Shown here piece by piece: positions 38,619-48,263 of a stretch of 64,000 bases of DNA (position 1 is the first letter of the stretch; each line of letters opens with the position of its first letter). The stretch comes from Mastigocoleus sp. MO_188.B34 (GTDB lineage Bacteria; Cyanobacteriota; Cyanobacteriia; Cyanobacteriales; Nostocaceae). The notes beneath the pieces were generated by a model. The model was not told where the DNA came from and did no database searches. It was given only the letters and a program-made list of their open reading frames with translations. The stretch covers positions 1 to 64,000 of the forward strand of contig NZ_JASJDK010000004.1 of the NCBI RefSeq assembly GCF_030065675.1. The letters run 5' to 3'. A program made the translations under genes and the position numbers.

Positions 38619-38777
38619 ATGACAAATAAGAAATGGGCGGTCAAACGTATAACTGTGAACTTAGCAGCACAAGAAGCAGAAAAGTTAGAAAAGTATTGTC
38701 AACAGACGGGTAGACCCGCAACCGACGTAATTAGAGAACTAATTCGTAGCTTACCTGTTGCTGAGGACGCGAAATAA
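38619..38777 (+). CDS. small ribbon-helix-helix (CopG-like) DNA-binding protein
   Basis: From the ATG at 38619 the protein has 52 residues starting MTNKKWAVKRITVNL; a start at 38577 would add 14 less conserved residues. The pattern is a beta strand (KRITVNL) followed by two helices (QEAEKLEKYCQQTG, TDVIRELIRSL), the ribbon-helix-helix fold of small repressors such as CopG. It probably binds DNA as a dimer. No toxin gene is adjacent, so a plain regulatory role is more likely than an antitoxin. Targets are unknown. Confidence 0.75.
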   Translation: MTNKKWAVKRITVNLAAQEAEKLEKYCQQTGRPATDVIRELIRSLPVAEDAK

Positions 38778-39195
38778 ATTTATCTCATACAGACTAGTAT
38801 CCCCAGACTACAATCATTACGTGTTGTATCGCCTTGTGTTAATAGGGGATAAAATGACACACATAAAGTTTGTAGAAGCATAGCACCGCTGTGCTTCTAA
38901 ATCTTCCCAACATCAGTTATTCAAGAATTTCCATCCTCATATTTGGTGTTGTGGAAAAGCTAGAAATTAAGTTACATAAAATACATTAATGTAGCAAATA
39001 TCGCAACGCCAAAAAAATAACATATTGTCGAAAATTTACTTGTTTTTCTTGTCCCTTTCTAAAATTTCTAGGAAGGGACTTGTAATGAAAAATGTCAGTA
39101 CAACAAAATAACTGGTAAAGTTCTTTGGGTGGTGCTAATCTTATTACGCGAAGACAGTTACAATTTGTAAAGAAACTGAGTAATTACAAGATTGA
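38778..39195. other. intergenic region with a small hairpin repeat
   Basis: TAGAAGCATAGC (38873-38884) is inverted as GTGCTTCTA (38891-38899), a small dispersed-repeat-like hairpin. A second stem AAATTTCTAGGAAGGGA with TCCCTTTCTAAAATTT lies near 39053-39078. The end of the region should hold the zds promoter. No gene is seen. Confidence 0.45.
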
Positions 39196-40635
39196 ATGCG
39201 TGTTGCAATAGTAGGTGCAGGGCTAGCAGGACTAGTAACTGCGATGGATTTAGTTGATGCGGGGTGTGAGGTCAGTATTTTTGAATCACGTCCTTTTGTG
39301 GGTGGAAAAGTTGGAAGTTGGGTTGATAAAGATGGTAACCACATAGAAATGGGGTTGCACGTTTTTTTTGGGTGCTATTACCAACTGTTCGAGTTAATGG
39401 AAAGAGTTGGAGCGATAGAGCATCTTCGTATTAAGGAACATACCCATACTTTTATTAATAAGGGTGGAAAAACTGGAGAGTTAGATTTTCGTTTTATCAC
39501 CGGTGCACCTTTTAATGGGTTGAAAGCGTTTTTTACCACTTCTCAACTTTCCTTGTTGGATAAGGTAAGAAATTCCATGGCTTTGGCTACAAGTCCTGTA
39601 GTTCGGGGTTTAGTGGACTTTCAAGGTGCGATGAAAAACATCCGAGACTTGGATAAAATTAGTTTTGCTGACTGGTTTCGTTCCCATGGCGGTAATAACA
39701 GTAGCATTAAGCGGATGTGGGATCCCATCGCTTATGCTTTGGGTTTTATTGATTGTGAAAACATGTCGGCTCGATGTATGCTGACAATTTTTCAATTATT
39801 TGCAGTGAGAACTGAAGCTTCCAAGTTAAGGATGTTAGAAGGTTCACCCCATGAATATCTGCTTAAACCCATAGTTAAATATCTCGAAGCAAGAAATACA
39901 AAGATTTATACGCGTCAACAGATACGAGAAATTAAGTTTATTGAGAAAGAAGGAACAACCCAAGTAACTGGTTTGCTTGTAGCGAATGGGGATACAGAGG
40001 AAACTGTGACAGCTGATGCTTATGTTGCAGCTTGCGATGTACCGGGAATTAAAAGACTTTTGCCTTCCCAATGGCGTCGCTGGTCGGAGTTTGACAATAT
40101 ATATAAATTAGATACAGTACCAGTTGCAACGGTGCAATTACGGTTTGATGGTTGGGTTAGCGAACTTAAAGATCCCCAAAAACGCAAGCAATTAGAACAT
40201 GCAGCAGGAATTGACAATTTACTTTATACACCGGATGCTGATTTTTCTTGTTTTGCGGATTTAGCTTTGACCAGTCCAAGTGATTATTATCGTCAAGGTC
40301 AGGGTTCCCTATTACAGTTAGTCTTAACTCCAGGAGATCCTTTCATTAAGAAGAGCAATGAAGAAATTGCTCAACACGTCCTCAAGCAAGTACATGAATT
40401 ATTCCCGTCTTCACGGGAACTGAATATGACTTGGTACAATGTGGTGAAGTTAGCCCAGTCCTTATATCGGGAAGCTCCGGGAATGGATGTTTACCGTCCC
40501 GACCAGAAAACACCGGTTGCAAATTTCTTTTTAGCAGGAAGTTATACGCAGCAGGACTATATTGATAGTATGGAAGGAGCTACACTTTCTGGTAGACGCG
40601 CAGCAAAAGTGATTTTGGAAACTGTAAAGCAATAG
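39196..40635 (+). CDS. zds: zeta-carotene desaturase (plant/cyanobacterial type)
   Basis: A 479-residue FAD-dependent desaturase that converts di-cis-zeta-carotene to prolycopene in carotenoid synthesis at the membrane. The N-terminal dinucleotide fold is [19 protein letters not shown] with the Glu-ending strand VSIFESR and GGKVGSW. Further family marks are [30 protein letters not shown], and the C-terminal FAD-binding end [22 protein letters not shown]. These features separate ZDS (also called CrtQ) from phytoene desaturase CrtP. Two SRPBCC genes follow on the same strand, an arrangement often seen after zds in cyanobacteria. Confidence 0.94.
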   Translation: MRVAIVGAGLAGLVTAMDLVDAGCEVSIFESRPFVGGKVGSWVDKDGNHIEMGLHVFFGCYYQLFELMERVGAIEHLRIKEHTHTFINKGGKTGELDFRFITGAPFNGLKAFFTTSQLSLLDKVRNSMALATSPVVRGLVDFQGAMKNIRDLDKISFADWFRSHGGNNSSIKRMWDPIAYALGFIDCENMSARCMLTIFQLFAVRTEASKLRMLEGSPHEYLLKPIVKYLEARNTKIYTRQQIREIKFIEKEGTTQVTGLLVANGDTEETVTADAYVAACDVPGIKRLLPSQWRRWSEFDNIYKLDTVPVATVQLRFDGWVSELKDPQKRKQLEHAAGIDNLLYTPDADFSCFADLALTSPSDYYRQGQGSLLQLVLTPGDPFIKKSNEEIAQHVLKQVHELFPSSRELNMTWYNVVKLAQSLYREAPGMDVYRPDQKTPVANFFLAGSYTQQDYIDSMEGATLSGRRAAKVILETVKQ

Positions 40636-40682
40636 TTTTCTTAAGGGTTTTTCCGAGGAATAAATTTGCCAAATAAGGCTTT

Positions 40683-40703
40683 GCCGACGCCGCAGGCTCT
40701 GCC
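40683..40703. repeat. small dispersed repeat GCCGACGCCGCAGGCTCTGCC
   Basis: The unit sits inside ATAAGGC...GCCTTAT flanks, 50 bp after zds. The same core appears at 3761 and 23205. It resembles the small dispersed repeats described in Nostoc genomes, as I recall them. Confidence 0.75.
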
Positions 40704-40763
40704 TTATGGGCTAAATATTGATTGCATCATGCGGTAGCATTATAGACATAAAGGATACAAAAA

Positions 40764-41213
40764 ATGTCGGACTGGCTAGAGCATAGCGTGCAGGTTGAGG
40801 TTGATGCTCCTATTGATTTAGTTTGGAGTCTGTGGTCGGACTTAGAGCAAATGCCACGTTGGATGAAGTGGATTGATTCTGTGAAAATACCGGAAGACGA
40901 TCCAGATATATCTTTATGGACACTTAGTAGTAGTGGTTTTGAATTTACTTGGAAGTCTCGGATTACTAAAGTTATTACCAATCAAATTATTCAGTGGGAA
41001 TCTGTTGATGGTTTACCCAATCGGGGAGCAATTCGTTTTTACGATCGCAAGGAAAGCAGTATTGTTAAACTGACTGTTGCCTATGATATTCCCGGTATTG
41101 TGGGCAGAATTATGGATAACTTATTTTTGGGAAGAATTGTAGAATCAACGATTCAAGCAGATTTAGAGCGGTTTCGGGAATATGCTTTGAAGACGCAGAA
41201 TAATTTAAATTAG
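40764..41213 (+). CDS. SRPBCC (START-like) protein, copy 1
   Basis: A 149-residue protein of the polyketide cyclase/coenzyme Q-binding (SRPBCC) type, a helix-grip fold with a hydrophobic ligand cavity. Visible family segments are QVEVDAPIDLVWSLWSDLEQMPRWMKWI, FTWKSRITKV and IIQWESVDGLPNRG. The gene directly follows zds on the same strand, with a 128 bp gap that includes a dispersed repeat. In cyanobacteria this partner of zds is thought to act in carotenoid or membrane lipid handling; no reaction is established to my knowledge. It is strongly similar to the next gene. Confidence 0.85.
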   Translation: MSDWLEHSVQVEVDAPIDLVWSLWSDLEQMPRWMKWIDSVKIPEDDPDISLWTLSSSGFEFTWKSRITKVITNQIIQWESVDGLPNRGAIRFYDRKESSIVKLTVAYDIPGIVGRIMDNLFLGRIVESTIQADLERFREYALKTQNNLN

Positions 41214-41326
41214 TAATCACATGAGACGTTTCGGTGAAGCGTCTCCATATTATTAATGAGTAGCGATTTACAAATTAAATTTATTTATATTACCTGCTCA
41301 TCTCAATAAATATCATTCGAAAAATA

Positions 41327-41767
41327 ATGTCAAACTGGCTAGAACACAGCGGACAGATTGAAGTTAACGCTCCAATGGATTTAGTTTGGGATTTGTGGTC
41401 GGATCTGGGGCAAATGACACGCTGGATGAAGTGGATTGATTCGGTGAAAATATCCGAAGATAATCCAGATATATCGTTATGGAAACTTCGTAGCGGTACT
41501 TTTGAGTTTACTTGGAAAACTCGGATTATTAAAGTAGTTACCCATCAGATTATTCAATGCGAATCAGTTGATGGTCTACCAAATCGCGCAACTGTAAGAT
41601 TCTACGATCGCAAAAATAGTAGCATTATCAAACTCACTATTGCTTATGCCATTCCTGGGGTATTGGGCAAAATAATGGATAATCTAATTTTGGGGAGAAT
41701 TGTTGAATCAACTCTTCAAGCCGATTTAGAACGTTTTAAAAAATATGCTTTGCAGGTAAAAAGTTGA
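41327..41767 (+). CDS. SRPBCC (START-like) protein, copy 2
   Basis: A 146-residue paralogue of the preceding gene; the start region (MSNWLEHSGQIEVNAPMDLVW), centre (MKWIDSVKISEDNPDISLW) and end (RIVESTLQADLERFKKYAL) align without gaps. The two differ mainly in the central strand (LRSGTFEFTWK against LSSSGFEFTWK) and at scattered surface positions, so this is a tandem duplication that has begun to diverge. Both copies are intact, which suggests both are kept by selection. Ligand is unknown. Confidence 0.85.
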   Translation: MSNWLEHSGQIEVNAPMDLVWDLWSDLGQMTRWMKWIDSVKISEDNPDISLWKLRSGTFEFTWKTRIIKVVTHQIIQCESVDGLPNRATVRFYDRKNSSIIKLTIAYAIPGVLGKIMDNLILGRIVESTLQADLERFKKYALQVKS

Positions 41768-41825
41768 TTTAGGTCAGGGAAAATAGCTTTAGAAGATGGG
41801 TGATTATTTTCACCACAAGGGGACA

Positions 41826-41876
41826 GGGAGTGAGTAATGAGTAATGGGTAATGAGTAATGGGTAATGAGTTACTAC
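41826..41876. repeat. heptad tandem repeats, GAGTAATGGGTAAT type
   Basis: About seven units of TAATGAG/TAATGGG lie between the second SRPBCC gene and the DUF5682 gene. They continue the cyanobacterial short tandem repeat theme seen elsewhere in the window. Confidence 0.8.
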
Positions 41877-42046
41877 TTCTGACTTCTGTTTTGTAACACA
41901 AGAGATCAATTGCAAATTAGTTGAAATGCCATAACTTGTTGCGATTATTGGGTTATCAATGACAAACTACAAAATGACAAACTACAAAGTACCTTCTTCC
42001 GTCAGGATGCGGTTGATTACGAATTACGAATCATTTTGGGAAAATT

Positions 42047-44392
42047 ATGACTATCCACGTCTTCGGTATCCGCCATCACGGTTCCGGTTCCGCACGTAGC
42101 CTGCGTCAAGCATTAGAAGAACTCCAACCAGATACCATCCTCATTGAAGGTCCACCGGACGCAGAACCTTTACTACCATTAATCGCTTCATCTGCAATGG
42201 AACCTCCGGTAGCATTATTAATTTATCAACCCGATCTACCTCAAGAAAGTGTTTACTACCCCTTTGCTGTATTTTCTCCAGAATGGCAAGCGATCCAGCA
42301 TGGTTTAAGTAACAATATCCCCGTGGGGTTTATGGACTTACCCCAAACCCATCGTTTGGCGTTGAAGGCTAAAAAGGAAGAATTAAAAAAGGAAGAACTG
42401 CAAAAAAAAGAACTACAACCAGAATCTCCATCCCCTGAGGAGCTAGAAAATGAAGAATTAGAAAAGCTAGGTTCGCATCAAATCGATCCCGAACGCCTCG
42501 ATTTAAATCAAGTCCAAATTCCTCCCGATCCCTTGTCCTTACTTGCAGAAGCTGCAGGCTACAGTGATGGTGAACGTTGGTGGGAGCATATGGTAGAAAC
42601 TCGCAGCAATAGTGTCGATCTATTTGCAGCAATCTTGGAAGCCATGATAGCTGTACGCCAAGAATTACCACCTTCCCAAGACCCGATGGAAGCAAAGCGC
42701 GAAGCATATATGCGCAAAACTATCCGCCAAGCCCAGAAATCAGGTTTTGAACGTATTGCTGTGGTTTGTGGTGCTTGGCATGCCCCCGCACTTTCATCTA
42801 TGCCCCCTGCTAAAGAAGATACGGCTTTACTGAAAGGATTACCGAAAACAAAGGTGGAAGTAACTTGGATCCCCTGGACTTACGGACGCTTGGCTTATAG
42901 TAGTGGCTATGGTGCAGGGATAGAGTCTCCTGGTTGGTATCACCATCTTTGGCAAGGTGGAACTAAGGAAAATAACAATTTCCAATCTTCTAATGTAAAT
43001 GTGACAATTAGTTGGATGACGCGGGTTGCACGATTGTTGCGAGAACAAGACTTGGATGCTTCTTCTGCACATGTCATTGAAGCGGTACGCCTAGCAGAGT
43101 CTTTAGCGGCTTTGCGAAATCGTCCTTTACCTGGCTTACCGGAATTAAATGAGGCGACACAGACAGTACTATGTTTCGGTAGTAGTTTACCGATGCAACT
43201 AATTCACGACAAATTAATTGTTGGGGAATGTCTGGGTAAAGTCCCGGAAGAAACACCGATGGTACCGTTACAAAAAGACCTCACTCGCCAACAAAAACGC
43301 TTACGAATACCACCTCAACCCACTGAAAAAACCTACGATTTAGATCTACGCAAAGAAAATGATCTGGCGCGATCGCACCTACTCCATCGTCTAAATTTAC
43401 TGGATATCCCTTGGGGGAAATTTCAACAAAGTTACGGTAAGAAAGGTACTTTTCATGAATATTGGAACTTAATTTGGCACCCGGAATTTGCCGTTAACCT
43501 AATTGAGGCTGGGATTTGGGGTAATACAATTCGCGATGCAGCAGCAGCAAAGGCTTGCGATAGAGCAAATAATGCTGAAGAGTTACCGGTACTCACAGAC
43601 TTGTTAGATAAAGTTATTTTGTCTGATTTACCAGATGCTGTTAATCACTTGATGTCCTGTTTAGAAAATGCTGCAGCTTTGGCTAGTGATGTAACTCACT
43701 TAATGGCTGCGTTACCGCCATTAGCGAATGTAATGCGTTATGGAAACGTCCGTCAAACAGACACAACTACGATTGCGCATGTGGTGGATGGCTTAGTTGC
43801 AAGAATTTGTATTGGTTTACCTGCTGCTTGCAGTTCTTTAGACGATGATGCAGCAGTTGCAATGTATGAGAATCTAATGAAGGTTAACGGTGCTATTGGT
43901 ATATTGCAAAATCAAGAGCATGTTAATTCTTGGCAACAAGTTTTAGTTCAAATGGTTGACAACCCTAATTTACACGGTTTAATAGCTGGACGTTGCTGTC
44001 GTTTGTTACTTGATGCTGATGTGTTTGAAGCGAGGGAATCTGCACGTCGGATGGGTTTAGCACTTTCAGTAGCTACAGAACCACCCCAAGCAGCTGCATG
44101 GGTAGAAGGTTTTCTTAAGGGTAGCGGTTTATTGGTATTACATGATGATAATCTTTGGCAGGTTATTGACGATTGGGTAACCCAATTACCTGAAGAAACT
44201 TTTATTAATTTACTACCATTATTGAGACGTACTTTTGCAACCTTCACCCAACCAGAACGACGTCAAATGGGCGAACGGGTGAGAAGAGGAACTACTGGTA
44301 AAGATAAATCTGTGACAACAGACAACAATGACTTTAGTGAAGAGAATGCTGTTGTTGTTTTACCTATTATTAAACAATTGTTGGGAGTTTGA
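42047..44392 (+). CDS. DUF5682 family protein (YehM-like)
   Basis: A 781-residue protein beginning MTIHVFGIRHHGSGSARSL and DTILIEGPPDAEPLL, the signature of DUF5682; E. coli YehM belongs here, as I recall. The N-terminal part resembles TraB/ChaN-like pockets (GIRHHGSGS, ILIEGP, VVCGAWHAPAL); the rest is a long alpha-helical region. A low-complexity Lys/Glu/Leu insert (about residues 108-146, KKEELKKEELQKKEL) is unusual. Elsewhere the gene is usually next to a MoxR ATPase, a VWA protein and a SWIM zinc-finger protein. None is present here, so the partners may be elsewhere in the genome. Function is unknown. Confidence 0.82.
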   Translation: MTIHVFGIRHHGSGSARSLRQALEELQPDTILIEGPPDAEPLLPLIASSAMEPPVALLIYQPDLPQESVYYPFAVFSPEWQAIQHGLSNNIPVGFMDLPQTHRLALKAKKEELKKEELQKKELQPESPSPEELENEELEKLGSHQIDPERLDLNQVQIPPDPLSLLAEAAGYSDGERWWEHMVETRSNSVDLFAAILEAMIAVRQELPPSQDPMEAKREAYMRKTIRQAQKSGFERIAVVCGAWHAPALSSMPPAKEDTALLKGLPKTKVEVTWIPWTYGRLAYSSGYGAGIESPGWYHHLWQGGTKENNNFQSSNVNVTISWMTRVARLLREQDLDASSAHVIEAVRLAESLAALRNRPLPGLPELNEATQTVLCFGSSLPMQLIHDKLIVGECLGKVPEETPMVPLQKDLTRQQKRLRIPPQPTEKTYDLDLRKENDLARSHLLHRLNLLDIPWGKFQQSYGKKGTFHEYWNLIWHPEFAVNLIEAGIWGNTIRDAAAAKACDRANNAEELPVLTDLLDKVILSDLPDAVNHLMSCLENAAALASDVTHLMAALPPLANVMRYGNVRQTDTTTIAHVVDGLVARICIGLPAACSSLDDDAAVAMYENLMKVNGAIGILQNQEHVNSWQQVLVQMVDNPNLHGLIAGRCCRLLLDADVFEARESARRMGLALSVATEPPQAAAWVEGFLKGSGLLVLHDDNLWQVIDDWVTQLPEETFINLLPLLRRTFATFTQPERRQMGERVRRGTTGKDKSVTTDNNDFSEENAVVVLPIIKQLLGV

Positions 44393-44394
44393 AA

Positions 44395-44475
44395 AGTAAT
44401 GAGTAATGAGTAATAAGTAACAAGTAATAAGTAATGAGTAATAAGTAATGAGTAATGAGTAATGAGTAATGAGTA
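44395..44475. repeat. heptad tandem repeats, TAATGAG/TAATAAG type
   Basis: About eleven 7-bp units (AGTAATG, AGTAATA, AGTAACA) start right after the DUF5682 stop codon. The units are regular with single-base variation, as in replication-slippage arrays. Confidence 0.85.
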
Positions 44476-44590
44476 ACTGATTTTCGAATACAACACGAAC
44501 ACTAATAAGTGAAAGAATTAAATGAAAAAATTAAAGTCAAACTTGAAATATTAGGAATCTTAAAAACTAACAAAAACCACCCGAAATAAG

Positions 44591-45364
44591 TTAGTTTAAA
44601 GGTCTTAAGCCTTGTGCTGTGGCAATAACTTTATTATTCTGACGAACTATTAATGTTGATGGAGAAACAGAATGATGACCATTTTTAGAATTAATTCTGC
44701 CTTTGACAACATAATCTCGATCGCTATTTTTCCAAACAATAGTGCATTCTCCCTCACGACAATTAACTTTACCACCCCTTAATCTGATGCATCGTCCCCC
44801 AGAATTACATCCATAATAAGTAAGATTGCCAGTATTATTCATGCCGTCCCAAGAATTCTGACCGCCGATCGCGATCGTCCACTGACCATTAGTAAAAGTC
44901 ACAACATCGGGGATCTTGTTGCTTTGTGTCGCAGCATTAGGCAAAATATCCATTTTGGTAATTAAAGATTCCTCTTTGGTCTTACCACAGGGTTCATTAC
45001 TCTCGCAGTCGTTAACTTTAACTGTTTCATAAGTTAAATTAACTTTTTTCGACAAGAACTTTTCTCCTTGGGCGCAGATATCGAAGGTTGCACCCAATTC
45101 TTGCTTGATTCCTCCCTGATCCAAAATGCTGACGTAACACTTCAGATCTCCCTGAATCATGCTTCTGATGGTTGCAACTTTTGGTTTTCCATCTCTAGTT
45201 TTCTGGATAATATTAGTTTCAGGTACTGAGAATGAACTATTTGTAGTGGAAGCAATTGGCTCAGGGCTGACAACTCTATTATCCCAGAATTTGTTATGAA
45301 TGCCCTCACAACCAACTAAAGAAAAGGAGGTAAGCAATAATGTGGTGGAGATTATTTTTTTCAT
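44591..45364 (-). CDS. lipoprotein of unknown function
   Basis: A 257-residue exported lipoprotein. The signal is KKIISTTLLLTSFS with lipobox LVGC and Cys19 as the lipidated residue. A short Ser/Thr/Pro-rich linker follows, then a folded domain with paired Cys (CESNEPC, CNSGGRC, CREGEC) and a strand pattern (CTIVWKNSDRDYVVKG, STLIVRQNNKVIATAQG). I do not recognise the family. The gene is alone between the DUF5682 gene and ung. Confidence 0.8.
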   Translation of the reverse strand: MKKIISTTLLLTSFSLVGCEGIHNKFWDNRVVSPEPIASTTNSSFSVPETNIIQKTRDGKPKVATIRSMIQGDLKCYVSILDQGGIKQELGATFDICAQGEKFLSKKVNLTYETVKVNDCESNEPCGKTKEESLITKMDILPNAATQSNKIPDVVTFTNGQWTIAIGGQNSWDGMNNTGNLTYYGCNSGGRCIRLRGGKVNCREGECTIVWKNSDRDYVVKGRINSKNGHHSVSPSTLIVRQNNKVIATAQGLRPLN

Positions 45365-46092
45365 TAAAACCTCTTGAATAAAACTCCAATAAATTAAAGT
45401 CCAAACAGATAAATTCCAAAAAATTAAGTCTTAAAAAAGCAAACCCCAAAAAAGTTATAGCGCTACGCGCAAGTAAAAAGTAAAAAGTAAAAAGTAAAAA
45501 GCCTAATACGTATGGCTTTTAGGGTTAATACATGTCCTAACGTAACTTCGTAGTGCTATAACCCCGAAAATAACGATTCCATCTATTTTTTGACATAACT
45601 GAACTCAGGGTAATACAAAAAGTGTTCTTCCCAACATATATCTTGCGTGTGATTCATGAATAAACAAAATAAGTTGATATCAGCTAAAGAAAAAGGATGA
45701 TAATTTCTAATCAAATAAACTTAATTCCATTTCCATTGATTTAGCTAACAAGAGTAACCATAGAGAAAATAGTTCCTTAAAAAACTTAAGATGAGAATTG
45801 ATAATCTTTGCAGGGGAAAAATTTATCATCTTAAATACCTCTGAAAACAAGTTATGGTGTTATATGGAAGTCAAAATAGCTTTGCTAACAAAACAGACTG
45901 CGTCCGTAAGGTGACCAAAATTTTACTAGTCATAGGTTTTCGCATTCATAAATGTGTCAACCTAGTTACGTAGTGATATGTATTGTGTTTCAAGTTATTA
46001 CAACAAGCTCAATGTACCGTTAGCAAAGACATAGTAATATAAGCTTTTCATATAGCAGTCAGAGTTTCTGTAGTGAACTGCTAACTGATAAA
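45365..46092. other. intergenic region with GTAAAAA repeats
   Basis: Upstream of the lipoprotein gene there is a tandem GTAAAAA array (45473-45500) next to GCGCTACGCGC. The remainder is AT-rich, without a convincing ORF or RNA gene. The last part runs into the 3' end of ung. Confidence 0.5.
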
Positions 46093-46797
46093 TTAAACAT
46101 TTAATTGATTTTTAGTATTAATATTTGGTATTTTCCAATTAATTTCCGGCTTACCTAACTGCAATAAAGCCTGATTAATTGCTGAAAAGGGTTTACTACC
46201 AAAGAAACCATTGCGTGCAGAAAGCGGTGAAGGGTGCGCTGATTGAATCACTATATGTCGGTTTGTGTCAATCAATTTAAGTTTCTTTTTGGCGTATCCA
46301 CCCCACAGAACGAATACAACTGGATCTGGTTTTTCATTGACTTTTGCGATCGCAGCATCGGTAAACTGTTCCCAACCCTTATTTTTATGGGAGTTTGGTG
46401 TATGCGCCCGTACCGTCAAAACAGCGTTTAACATGAGGATACCTTGTTTTGCCCAAGTAACGAGAAATCCATGTTCCGGAGTCGGAACCACCAAGTCAGA
46501 ATGAAGCTCTTTGAAGATATTAACCAATGATGGGGGTGGTTTTATTCCGGGCTTAACGGAAAAGCAAAGCCCATGAGCTTGATTATGATTATGGTATGGA
46601 TCTTGTCCCAGTAACAGCACATTGACATTTTCGTAAGGTGTCAGTTCAAAAGCTGAAAATATGTCTTCCTCTGCGGGAAAAATAGTCTGGGTTTCTCGTT
46701 CTTCGGCTAAAAAATTTTGAAGTTGCTGAAAATAAGGCTTTTCCAGTTCTTCAACTAATATATGTTCCCAAGATTTGGGAAGTGCAGGAAGTGTCAT
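46093..46797 (-). CDS. ung: uracil-DNA glycosylase
   Basis: A 234-residue family 1 UDG that removes uracil from DNA at the start of base excision repair. It has the catalytic GQDPYH motif (residues 64-69, Asp66), the uracil pocket region GLCFSV, and the DNA minor-groove loop HPSPLSARNGFFG near the end. Length is normal. The ATG starts MTLPALPKSW. No neighbour shares the pathway. Confidence 0.95.
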   Translation of the reverse strand: MTLPALPKSWEHILVEELEKPYFQQLQNFLAEERETQTIFPAEEDIFSAFELTPYENVNVLLLGQDPYHNHNQAHGLCFSVKPGIKPPPSLVNIFKELHSDLVVPTPEHGFLVTWAKQGILMLNAVLTVRAHTPNSHKNKGWEQFTDAAIAKVNEKPDPVVFVLWGGYAKKKLKLIDTNRHIVIQSAHPSPLSARNGFFGSKPFSAINQALLQLGKPEINWKIPNINTKNQLNV

Positions 46798-46865
46798 CTC
46801 AATTTTTGATACGGGATTTTAGATTTTTAATCGCAATTAGCAATTACCCCTTCCCATCGTCAACT

Positions 46866-47555
46866 TTAATCTAGAGCAGGTAAATTTTGCTCCGTTACTG
46901 ATCTACGTTGAACAACATCAATTTCAGAAAAAAGATTTTTTCCACCTGATTCATAAAAAATTAATACAGTGTTTTGGTTTTTTTGATGGCTCCCAATTAC
47001 TCTATCAATTTTCTTTATTACCTCAGTATAACCATTTCCAGAAACATCAGAAACAGCAATTGTTTTTTTATCGCGAGAGTCTAAACGTTTATCATTGTTA
47101 GTGTCTTCTATGACTAATGTGTACCAAATTCCGTTTACTTTATTAATATTTGTTTGTGTATTTCTTTCTACCACATTGTTTGCATTAAGGAATAAAAAAT
47201 CATTTTTTGTTAATAACTTTTTGGCTGACTTATCGTTACCATTGAAAAACAAATAATTACGAATGCTATTTGCGCTTTTGTCGTAGTATGAGTGGCGATA
47301 GTTTTGTTGAGAACCGATTGGTGCCATTAAGTAAGGAGTTCCACTGAGTGGTTTGAAGTTACTTAAGCTCACCTTGACTTCAACGTCGCTTGTTTGCTCT
47401 TGTCTTACTGAGTTATAGACATTACGCTCTCGAGAAATATCTCGGAACATGTAATAGCCAACATAGCCGAATACGGCTAGCATTACTAAACCAAGAAAAA
47501 AGAATAGTAAAATATTTACAGATTTCAGCCAACGGAATAAAGGCGATTCACTCAT
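46866..47555 (-). CDS. membrane-anchored protein of unknown function
   Basis: A 229-residue protein with one N-terminal membrane anchor (about residues 14-36, ILLFFFLGLVMLAVFGYVGY) and a periplasmic domain of about 190 residues. The domain contains a calcium-binding-like DTNNDKRLDSRD stretch (positions 151-162) followed by AVSDVSGNGYTEV. I do not recognise the family. It lies 68 bp upstream of ung on the same strand, so co-transcription with ung is possible but without a clear functional link. Confidence 0.7.
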   Translation of the reverse strand: MSESPLFRWLKSVNILLFFFLGLVMLAVFGYVGYYMFRDISRERNVYNSVRQEQTSDVEVKVSLSNFKPLSGTPYLMAPIGSQQNYRHSYYDKSANSIRNYLFFNGNDKSAKKLLTKNDFLFLNANNVVERNTQTNINKVNGIWYTLVIEDTNNDKRLDSRDKKTIAVSDVSGNGYTEVIKKIDRVIGSHQKNQNTVLIFYESGGKNLFSEIDVVQRRSVTEQNLPALD

Positions 47556-47878
47556 TTTTAAGATGTAATGCTGTAAGTATTATTTATAACTTGTATTCAA
47601 AAAATCAGAGGTTTTATCCTCATGAGTCTACTTAACTACAATTTATTGCGAGCGTTATCCAGAAATTTGCCTAATTATTCACTATTTTTAAAGATTTTGA
47701 ACTATTATCGCTGCGCGGAAGTCATTAGAGGATGTTTGGAAAGTAGAGCTTATTACCCAATATCATTATTGAGATCCCCCAACCTCCTTAAAAAGTGGGC
47801 AAAAGTCCCTCAATAATTAATGAAAAAACAGACAGCAAATGATACCAGTTTGGAAAAACAATGAGACAAATAAATTTT

Positions 47879-47908
47879 TGTAGAGACGCGACATGTCGCG
47901 TCTCTACG
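47879..47908. repeat. TGTAGAGACG-family palindrome (core CGACATGTCG)
   Basis: TGTAGAGACGCGACATGTCGCGTCTCTACG is a perfect palindrome except for its outermost pair. The same sequence type is found at 32721, 48164 and 54667. Confidence 0.88.
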
Positions 47909-48163
47909 GGTTAATCTGTTGCAATGATTTATTGAATTGGTATTATTTACCAACTTCACTAAGAAATGTGGATGAAATAAAGTGCAAAAGTACGGTGCTG
48001 TTAGCATCGCGTAACGCACCATTCCAAATTTCAGAATTACAGGTTATTAAATTCTCATCCCTAAAAATTTTTCATATTGGGAGTTATAGTAAGTACTCAT
48101 AAAATCTATAGTTATACAAAATATATATATCAATCATATTTGATTTGTGAACAGATAAATCTC

Positions 48164-48191
48164 GTAGAGACGCGACATGTCGCGTCTCTAA
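48164..48191. repeat. TGTAGAGACG-family palindrome (core CGACATGTCG)
   Basis: GTAGAGACGCGACATGTCGCGTCTCTA lies 70 bp beyond the 3' end of the gene at 48264-48794 and could form a hairpin in its transcript. Confidence 0.85.
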
Positions 48192-48263
48192 TTAATTCTC
48201 ATAAATGATTTAGGATTACTATAGTTATAAATTTATGTGGTGCTAAAGCACAAATGCGATCAC

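Larger units (their letters stand above)
47556..48263. other. intergenic region with two dispersed palindromes
   Basis: Two nearly identical TGTAGAGACGCGACATGTCGCG palindromes lie at 47879-47908 and 48164-48191, 285 bp apart. A GCTGTTAGCATCGCGTAACGCACC piece (47997-48020) resembles the end of the MITE-like repeat. Small open frames across this stretch are repeat-driven and not called. Confidence 0.55.

Noticed and set aside
44395-44475. Possible CRISPR array
   Set aside because: The units are 7 bp in direct tandem without spacers, as in cyanobacterial heptad repeats; no cas genes are present in the window.
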